DNA of 45,926 nt, from IMG/VR virus record IMGVR_UViG_3300042373_001312, positions 1 to 45,926 of that record; one strand, written 5' to 3'. The notes beneath the pieces are model-generated. The model did no database searches. It was not told the origin of the DNA and saw nothing but the letters and a program-made list of their open reading frames with translations. The stretch is from a virus. The translations under genes and the position numbers were made by a program. Shown in pieces: positions 41,410 to 45,926 of the stretch; positions within the stretch are counted from its first letter, which is position 1, and each line of letters opens with the position of its first letter.

Positions 41410-42954
41410 ATGAAGCTATTTGGCTATGAAATATCAAAGGTAATCAATAAAAAAGATACCTCAGAACTTAATAAAGTACCGTCATTTTCTGCCCCAGTGG
41501 AAAATGACGGTACTTCTGTCATAACATCTTCGGCTACGGCCGGTTATTATGGACAGGTACTTGACATTGATGGCACTGCGCTGACAAACGAAAAAGATTT
41601 AATTTTAAAATGTCGTGCAGCAGCTACTCAACCAGAGTGTGACTCCGCAATATCTGACATTATAAATGCATCTATTGTTTCTGACTCTGACGGCGCTCCA
41701 ATCAATCTAGTACTTGATAAACTAGAGCAACCAGAAAGTATAAAGAAAAAAATACTTGAAGAGTTTGACACAATAACAAAGTTGTTGTCGTTTAATTATA
41801 ACGGTCAGGATATTTTTAGAAAGTGGTATATTGACGGTAAGTTATATTACCACATGATGATTGACCCAAAAAAGCCAAAAGAAGGCATAAAGGAGTTGAG
41901 AGCAATTGATCCGCTAAAGATCAAAAAGGTTAAAGAAATAACAAATAAGATAGATAAGAATACTGGAGTAAAAACTTCAGATGTCACGGCAGAATACTTC
42001 TTGTATTCAGATGACTTTAATAGCAACAGTGGTTTTAAGATTGATCCAAACAGCATAGTTTATGCGCCGTCTGGATTGCTTGATGAAAGCAATAAGTTTG
42101 CAGTTTCTTATTTACACAAGAGTGTAAAATTGGTAAACCAGTTGCGTATGATGGAAGACGCCCTCGTAATCTATCGTATATCTCGTGCACCAGAACGTCG
42201 TATCTTCTATATCGATATTGGTAACTTGCCAAAGGGTAAGGCTGAAGAGTATGTTCAAGGCATTATGGCAAAGTATCGTAACAAACTTGTTTATGATGCA
42301 AATACTGGCGAGATTCGTGATGATCGCAAGAGTATGAGTATGCTTGAAGATTTTTGGTTGCCTCGTCGTGAAGGTGGTCGTGGTACAGAAATTACTACAC
42401 TCCCGGGCGGAGACAATCTCAGCCAGATTGAAGACGTAATTTTCTTTCAAAAGAAACTATATCGTTCATTAAATGTGCCAGTTAATCGACTTGAGAGTGA
42501 AACTGGATTTAATATTGGTCGCGCAAGCGAGATATCACGTGAAGAGGTCAAGTTTCAAAAGTTCATCAACCGGTTACGTAAAAAGTTTTCAATGCTCTTT
42601 ATTGAAGCACTGCGAGTGCAGTTGTTATTAAAAGGAGTGTGTACAGCAGACGACTGGGAAACCATACGCGAAGGCATTTCGGTTGACTATATTGAAGACA
42701 ACTATTTTTCGGAATTAAAAGACTTTGAGATTATGCGGGAACGTATAAACATGCTTGATACTATAAGTTCTCATATTGGCAAATACTATAGTGACAAGTG
42801 GGTGCGCAGCAATGTACTTAACCAGTCTGAAGCTGATATTGAGCGCATGAACACCGAGATCTCTGAAGAAAAACCTGAAGAAGAGCCAACAGATGCTGAA
42901 ACGCCGCCTGAAGGTGAAGCGTCAGACGATCAGTTTGGCGAAGTTGAAATGTGA
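41410..42954 (+). CDS. 20: Portal vertex protein gp20
   Basis: 514 residues (T4 gp20 is 524). FRKWYIDGKLYYHMMIDPKK, GIKELRAIDPLKIKKVKEI, YRISRAPERRIFYIDIGNLP, MSMLEDFWLPRREGGRGTEI and VNRLESETGFNIGRASEISR are highly characteristic of gp20. The dodecameric portal starts prohead assembly and is the DNA channel docked by gp17. The C-terminus is a Glu/Pro-rich acidic tail. Codons ~22-36 (NKVPSFSAPVENDGT) coincide with a perfect inverted repeat, and this segment precedes the conserved portal core. Confidence 0.97.
   Translation: MKLFGYEISKVINKKDTSELNKVPSFSAPVENDGTSVITSSATAGYYGQVLDIDGTALTNEKDLILKCRAAATQPECDSAISDIINASIVSDSDGAPINLVLDKLEQPESIKKKILEEFDTITKLLSFNYNGQDIFRKWYIDGKLYYHMMIDPKKPKEGIKELRAIDPLKIKKVKEITNKIDKNTGVKTSDVTAEYFLYSDDFNSNSGFKIDPNSIVYAPSGLLDESNKFAVSYLHKSVKLVNQLRMMEDALVIYRISRAPERRIFYIDIGNLPKGKAEEYVQGIMAKYRNKLVYDANTGEIRDDRKSMSMLEDFWLPRREGGRGTEITTLPGGDNLSQIEDVIFFQKKLYRSLNVPVNRLESETGFNIGRASEISREEVKFQKFINRLRKKFSMLFIEALRVQLLLKGVCTADDWETIREGISVDYIEDNYFSELKDFEIMRERINMLDTISSHIGKYYSDKWVRSNVLNQSEADIERMNTEISEEKPEEEPTDAETPPEGEASDDQFGEVEM
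41474..41515 (+). repeat. Perfect 16-bp inverted repeat (RNA hairpin) inside gene 20
   Basis: Arms 41474-41489 and 41500-41515 are perfect reverse complements (left arm AAGTACCGTCATTTTC), with a 10-nt loop whose ends could add a T-G wobble. It lies 64 nt downstream of the portal ATG, within coding sequence. No T-run follows, so it is not a typical intrinsic terminator. Confidence 0.95.
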
Positions 42955-42959
42955 AAATA

Positions 42960-42967
42960 TATAAATA
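42960..42967 (+). promoter_or_regulatory. T4-type late promoter TATAAATA
   Basis: Exact octamer 8 nt before the ATG of the small core-type gene at 42976. Confidence 0.78.
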
Positions 42968-42975
42968 GTTAAAGT

Positions 42976-43146
42976 ATGGAAAAAACAAAAGAATTTATTG
43001 ACAGCTTAATGAATGGTCAAAAAGAGACCTCAGATTCATTATTCTCTGGCATGATACGTGATAAAGTTCGTACAGTATTAGATATCAAAAAGGTTGAACT
43101 ATCAGCAAACATCTACAATGCTCCGGCTGAAAAAGTTGAAGCATAA
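42976..43146 (+). CDS. Small prohead-core-like protein (gp67 position)
   Basis: 56 residues (MEKTKEFIDSLMNGQKETSD ... FSGMIRDKVRTVLDIKKVEL). It lies between portal gp20 and protease gp21, exactly where T4 has prohead core genes 67/68. Helical and charged, with the short layout typical of the single small gene found here in aquatic T4-like phages. Assignment is by position; sequence similarity to T4 gp67 is not evident. Confidence 0.65.
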   Translation: MEKTKEFIDSLMNGQKETSDSLFSGMIRDKVRTVLDIKKVELSANIYNAPAEKVEA

Positions 43147-43157
43147 ATGTTAATTTT

Positions 43158-43165
43158 TATAAATA
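43158..43165 (+). promoter_or_regulatory. T4-type late promoter TATAAATA
   Basis: Exact octamer 16 nt before the gp21 ATG at 43182; likely serves gp21 and gp22. Confidence 0.78.
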
Positions 43166-43181
43166 AATACACAACAGTCTA

Positions 43182-43826
43182 ATGAAGTTAATTACTGAAC
43201 ATTCAGAAGATTTAAGATATATCTCAGAAGCTGCCGATAATGGTGAAAAGAAATTCATCATTGACGGTATTTTTATGCAAGCTGAGCAGGTGAATCGTAA
43301 TCGCCGTATATATCCAAAAACAGTTTTAGAAAAAGCCGTGCGTAAATACGTATCGGAATATGTTAATAAAGGACGTGCTGTAGGTGAACTTAATCACCCA
43401 GAAGGTCCTACTATTAATCTTGATAAAGTTTCACATCGCATTACCGAACTGCAATGGAACGGCAATGATGTTGTTGGAAAGGCGCTTATACTTGACACAC
43501 CGATGGGTAAAATTGTGAAAGGACTTTTAGAAGGTGGTTGTCAACTAGGCGTCTCTAGTCGTGGTATGGGAACCGTTGCGAGTAAAAACGGCCAATCCTT
43601 TGTTAATGACGACTTTGTGTTGTCAACAGTTGATATTGTTCAAGACCCAAGTGCTCCATCTGCTTTTGTAAATGGAATTATGGAAGGTGTCGAATGGATC
43701 TGGGATAATGGTTTGTTAAAGGCGCAACAGCTTGAAAAGTATGAGACAGAAATCAAAAAGGCCTCTTCTGCAAGTCTTGCCGAAGCACAAACAAAAATCT
43801 GGACTGATTTCCTCTCCAAACTCTAA
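43182..43826 (+). CDS. 21: Prohead core protease gp21
   Basis: 214 residues (T4 gp21 is 212). GRAVGELNHPEGPTINLDKV with H72 and CQLGVSSRGMGTV with S125/S126 give the His-Ser catalytic signature of this herpes-protease-like fold; IDGIFMQAEQVNRNRRIYPK and SAFVNGIMEGVEW are also family motifs. The protease cuts the scaffold and the gp23 N-terminus after (L/I)-x-E during head maturation. It stands directly before its scaffold substrate gp22. Confidence 0.95.
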   Translation: MKLITEHSEDLRYISEAADNGEKKFIIDGIFMQAEQVNRNRRIYPKTVLEKAVRKYVSEYVNKGRAVGELNHPEGPTINLDKVSHRITELQWNGNDVVGKALILDTPMGKIVKGLLEGGCQLGVSSRGMGTVASKNGQSFVNDDFVLSTVDIVQDPSAPSAFVNGIMEGVEWIWDNGLLKAQQLEKYETEIKKASSASLAEAQTKIWTDFLSKL

Positions 43827-43846
43827 ACAATAGAAAAAAGTAATAT

Positions 43847-45442
43847 ATGGAAAATACACAAATTGAAAACACAGAAGATGTCGTCATTGAAGACATCAAC
43901 GAAGAAACATTACTTTCTCTTGACGAAACCTTAGAGCTTGATCAGGAACAAACTGAGATTGCAGAAGGCAAGTGTAAGAAAGAGGGAGAAGACATGGAAG
44001 ATGAAGAAGAGTCTGATGAAGACGAAAAAGATGATGAAGAAGAGTGTGAAGATGACGAAGAAGAAATGACTGAAGCTAAAAAGATGACTGAAGCTATAAA
44101 TGCATCACGTAAAAAACAAATTTATGCTATTGCAAAGAAATTAGGAATAACTGAAGACGAAGTCAATAAACTCGTAATTAAAAGCATAAAAGTCTATGGC
44201 GCTGCTGGAAGTGACTGGGGATGGATAAGTTTACATCATATTCTGGAGTTTATACGTGATGAAGCAACAGGTAATACACAAAAAAAATTAATTAGTCTTG
44301 CTAAATCAGGAGACTTTAAGAAGCTTGATAAAGAAGCTAGTGATGGTTATGATCCAGAAATAGATGATTTAGAATATCATTATGAAGCTAAAAAGATGAC
44401 TGAAGCTGAAGTAAGCTCTGATGAAGAGTTTACCTCATACGCTAAAGGTATTCTTAAGGCTGCTCATGGAGACAACTATGATGAAGCCAAGGCAATGGCC
44501 GCAATCGAAGGCATCCTTAAAAAGGCTGATGGAGATTATGGTGCAGCTGTTGGTATGATCACAAGTGGACTTGGCGAAGAAGAAATGGAAGATGAAAAAG
44601 AAGTTGAGATGAAAGAAGAAACTGAAGAAGTTATTGAAGAAAACACAATCTCAATTGATACATCTGACATTACTCGTCTTGTTGAAAGTGAAACAGGATT
44701 GACTGAAGAGTTTAAAGAAAAAGCTACTACAATCTTTGAAGCTGCTGTTAAGAGCAAGATCAAAGAAACTGAAGAAACTCTTAAAGAAAGCTATGCAGTC
44801 GCTCTTATTGAAGAAGTAGAAACAATTAAAAACGAACTCGTTGAAAAGATTGACAACTATCTTACCTATGCAGTTGAAAGCTGGGTAGAAGATAACAAGG
44901 TTGCAATCGAAGGCGGACTCCGTACACAAATTGCTGAAAACTTCATTCAATCACTCAAGACAGTATTTGTTGAAAACTATATTGAAGTGCCTGAGTCCAA
45001 GCAGGATTTGGTCGCTGAGATGGAAACTTCAATCGCTCAACTTCAAACTGAGTCTTCAGAATTGGAAAACACAGTGCTTGCCCTCAACGAAAAGGTTAAT
45101 AGCCTTACTCGTGAAAAGGTAATCTCTGAGTCTACAACAGATCTTGCTGACACCCAAGTTGAAAAACTCAAGTCATTACTTGAAGATATCGAATGCACAT
45201 CAGAAACATCATTTCGCAAGAAGGTAGCTACCATCAAGGAATTTTACCTTAATGGCGCTGCAGTCGAAGAAACAGAAACATTGGTTGAAGAAAATGCCAA
45301 TGAATCTTCCTATATAACAACCGAAACAGTTATAGAAAATGAAACAATTGCAGAAGAAACAGTTTCGCCTGCAATGCAAAAATACTTGACCGCATTATCA
45401 CGTCTGAACAAGGCAAATGAAGCCACTGTTCCAGTACGTTGA
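43847..45442 (+). CDS. 22: Prohead scaffold core protein gp22 (enlarged)
   Basis: 531 residues, about twice T4 gp22 (269). The position between gp21 and gp23, a highly acidic N-terminal part (runs of Glu/Asp at ~47-80) and a long coiled-coil C-terminal half (for example VAEMETSIAQLQTESSELEN) identify the scaffold. Residues ~193-244 (FTSYAKGILKAAHGDNYDEA ... GMITSGLG) are a small helical domain known from phage scaffold-region proteins. Residues ~84-179 are an extra segment between two exact copies of EAKKMTEA encoded by a 25-bp direct repeat. No late promoter is adjacent, so it is probably co-transcribed with gp21. Confidence 0.88.
   Translation: MENTQIENTEDVVIEDINEETLLSLDETLELDQEQTEIAEGKCKKEGEDMEDEEESDEDEKDDEEECEDDEEEMTEAKKMTEAINASRKKQIYAIAKKLGITEDEVNKLVIKSIKVYGAAGSDWGWISLHHILEFIRDEATGNTQKKLISLAKSGDFKKLDKEASDGYDPEIDDLEYHYEAKKMTEAEVSSDEEFTSYAKGILKAAHGDNYDEAKAMAAIEGILKKADGDYGAAVGMITSGLGEEEMEDEKEVEMKEETEEVIEENTISIDTSDITRLVESETGLTEEFKEKATTIFEAAVKSKIKETEETLKESYAVALIEEVETIKNELVEKIDNYLTYAVESWVEDNKVAIEGGLRTQIAENFIQSLKTVFVENYIEVPESKQDLVAEMETSIAQLQTESSELENTVLALNEKVNSLTREKVISESTTDLADTQVEKLKSLLEDIECTSETSFRKKVATIKEFYLNGAAVEETETLVEENANESSYITTETVIENETIAEETVSPAMQKYLTALSRLNKANEATVPVR
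44071..44407 (+). repeat. 25-bp direct repeats flanking a 312-bp in-frame insertion in gene 22
   Basis: Exact 25-bp copies at 44071-44095 and 44383-44407, both encoding EAKKMTEA in the same frame. The period is 312 bp (104 codons), so deletion between copies would leave an intact, shorter scaffold gene. Confidence 0.9.
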
Positions 45443-45495
45443 TAAAGGTTCCAACCCCAAACAACAACAACAAACAATAAAGAAAAAATACTATT
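45443..45495 (+). promoter_or_regulatory. CA-rich, nearly G-free leader before the major capsid gene
   Basis: The 53-nt gap holds 45451-45480, a stretch of C and A with CAA repeats and no G, then AAAGAAAAAATACTATT before the ATG. No TATAAATA is present. A CAA-rich RNA is predicted to be unstructured and could aid ribosome loading on this very highly expressed gene (inference). Confidence 0.5.
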
Positions 45496-45926
45496 ATGTT
45501 TAATTCAGAAACACTAGAAAAAAAGTGGGCCCCAATTCTTGAGGCTCAAGACGCCCCTAAGTTCAAGGACAACTATCGTAAGTCAATTACTGCGGTTCTT
45601 CTCGAAAACCAAGAAAAAGCACTCAGAGAAGAAAATGCACAAGCTGCATATCTTGCTGAAGGCAACTCAATCGGTGACGGCACCGGCGCAGTTAAGTCCT
45701 GGGATCCAGTTCTTATCAGCCTTGTTCGTCGTGCGATGCCAAACATCGTTGCTTATGATATCGCTGGTGTTCAGCCAATGACCATGCCAACTGGCTTGAT
45801 CTTCGCTATGCGCAGTCAATATCAAAATGCAGCCGGTGCAAATACTGCTGAAGCTCTCTTCAACAAGCCAGACACTGCATTCGGTGGTCCAGTTACTACT
45901 GCACAAGGTGAAGCTCTCACTGGCAA
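45496..45926 (+). CDS. 23: Major capsid protein gp23 (3' truncated by window end)
   Basis: 143 residues visible; the frame is open to the last base. SWDPVLISLVRRAMPNIVAY, DIAGVQPMTMPTGLIFAMRS and the N-terminus EKKWAPILEAQDAPKFKDNY match gp23 of T4-like phages closely. Residues ~1-55 should be a delta-domain removed by gp21: AYLAE (51-55) gives an L-x-E cleavage site before GNSIGDG. It forms the hexameric capsid lattice. Codon use looks more C/G-rich at third positions than in upstream genes, as expected for a very highly expressed gene. Confidence 0.97.
   Translation, partial: MFNSETLEKKWAPILEAQDAPKFKDNYRKSITAVLLENQEKALREENAQAAYLAEGNSIGDGTGAVKSWDPVLISLVRRAMPNIVAYDIAGVQPMTMPTGLIFAMRSQYQNAAGANTAEALFNKPDTAFGGPVTTAQGEALTG

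Noticed and set aside
1-45926. tRNA genes, CRISPR arrays, insertion sequences, integrase or attachment sites
   Set aside because: Intergenic gaps are nearly all below 100 nt, and no cloverleaf, spaced repeat array, transposase or integrase was seen.

Overview
The window is a stretch of a T4-like (myovirus, contractile-tail) bacteriophage genome. The right third carries the T4 head and tail morphogenesis block in the canonical order: neck gp13, gp14, sheath terminator gp15, terminase gp16/gp17, sheath gp18, tube gp19, portal gp20, a small core gene, protease gp21, scaffold gp22 and the start of major capsid gp23. A gp8 baseplate wedge homologue lies far to the left. Nearly all genes are on the + strand, tightly packed, AT-rich, and without obvious Shine-Dalgarno sequences. 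Exact copies of the T4 late promoter octamer TATAAATA sit just upstream of many start codons. The gene set resembles T4-like phages of aquatic bacteria; the host cannot be named from the sequence.

Layout. 1-3037: three adhesin-type genes (a truncated C-type-lectin/FGE-fold protein and two fibre paralogues). 3134-10329: baseplate gp8 and a giant DUF4815-like structural protein. 10335-24268: a dense fibre/adhesin array with a tail-collar fibre carrying nested beta-propellers, two beta-helix-type fibres, a small fibre, a chymotrypsin-like protease, a leucine-rich-repeat protein, an S74-chaperone fibre and a Calx-beta-like protein. 24292-29954: a small beta-sandwich protein, a 1713-residue repeat fibre and a 58-residue protein. 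29986-30171: the only minus-strand gene. 30226-32566: a three-gene sugar cassette (UDP-galactopyranose mutase plus two paralogous putative glycosyltransferases) joined by ATGA overlaps, with its own early-type promoter. 32642-33821: a putative holin, a tiny membrane protein and two small unknowns. 33843-45926: the head/neck/tail block, interrupted by an HNH homing endonuclease between gp13 and gp14.

The late genes would be switched on by the gp55-type late sigma system reading TATAAATA. Fibres, protease and LRR protein would equip the baseplate to bind and perhaps process diverse cell-surface targets. The neck, terminase, portal, protease, scaffold and capsid genes build and fill the head. 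The sugar cassette is the most unusual cargo: it appears able to make UDP-galactofuranose and possibly transfer it, and its early-type promoter hints at remodelling host glycans rather than decorating virions.

Other points worth attention: TATAAATA-to-ATG spacings of only 5-8 nt at nine genes (predicting leaderless late mRNAs), a perfect 16-bp hairpin inside the portal gene, a 104-codon insertion flanked by 25-bp direct repeats in the scaffold gene, and a promoter/start-site duplication flanking the homing endonuclease.
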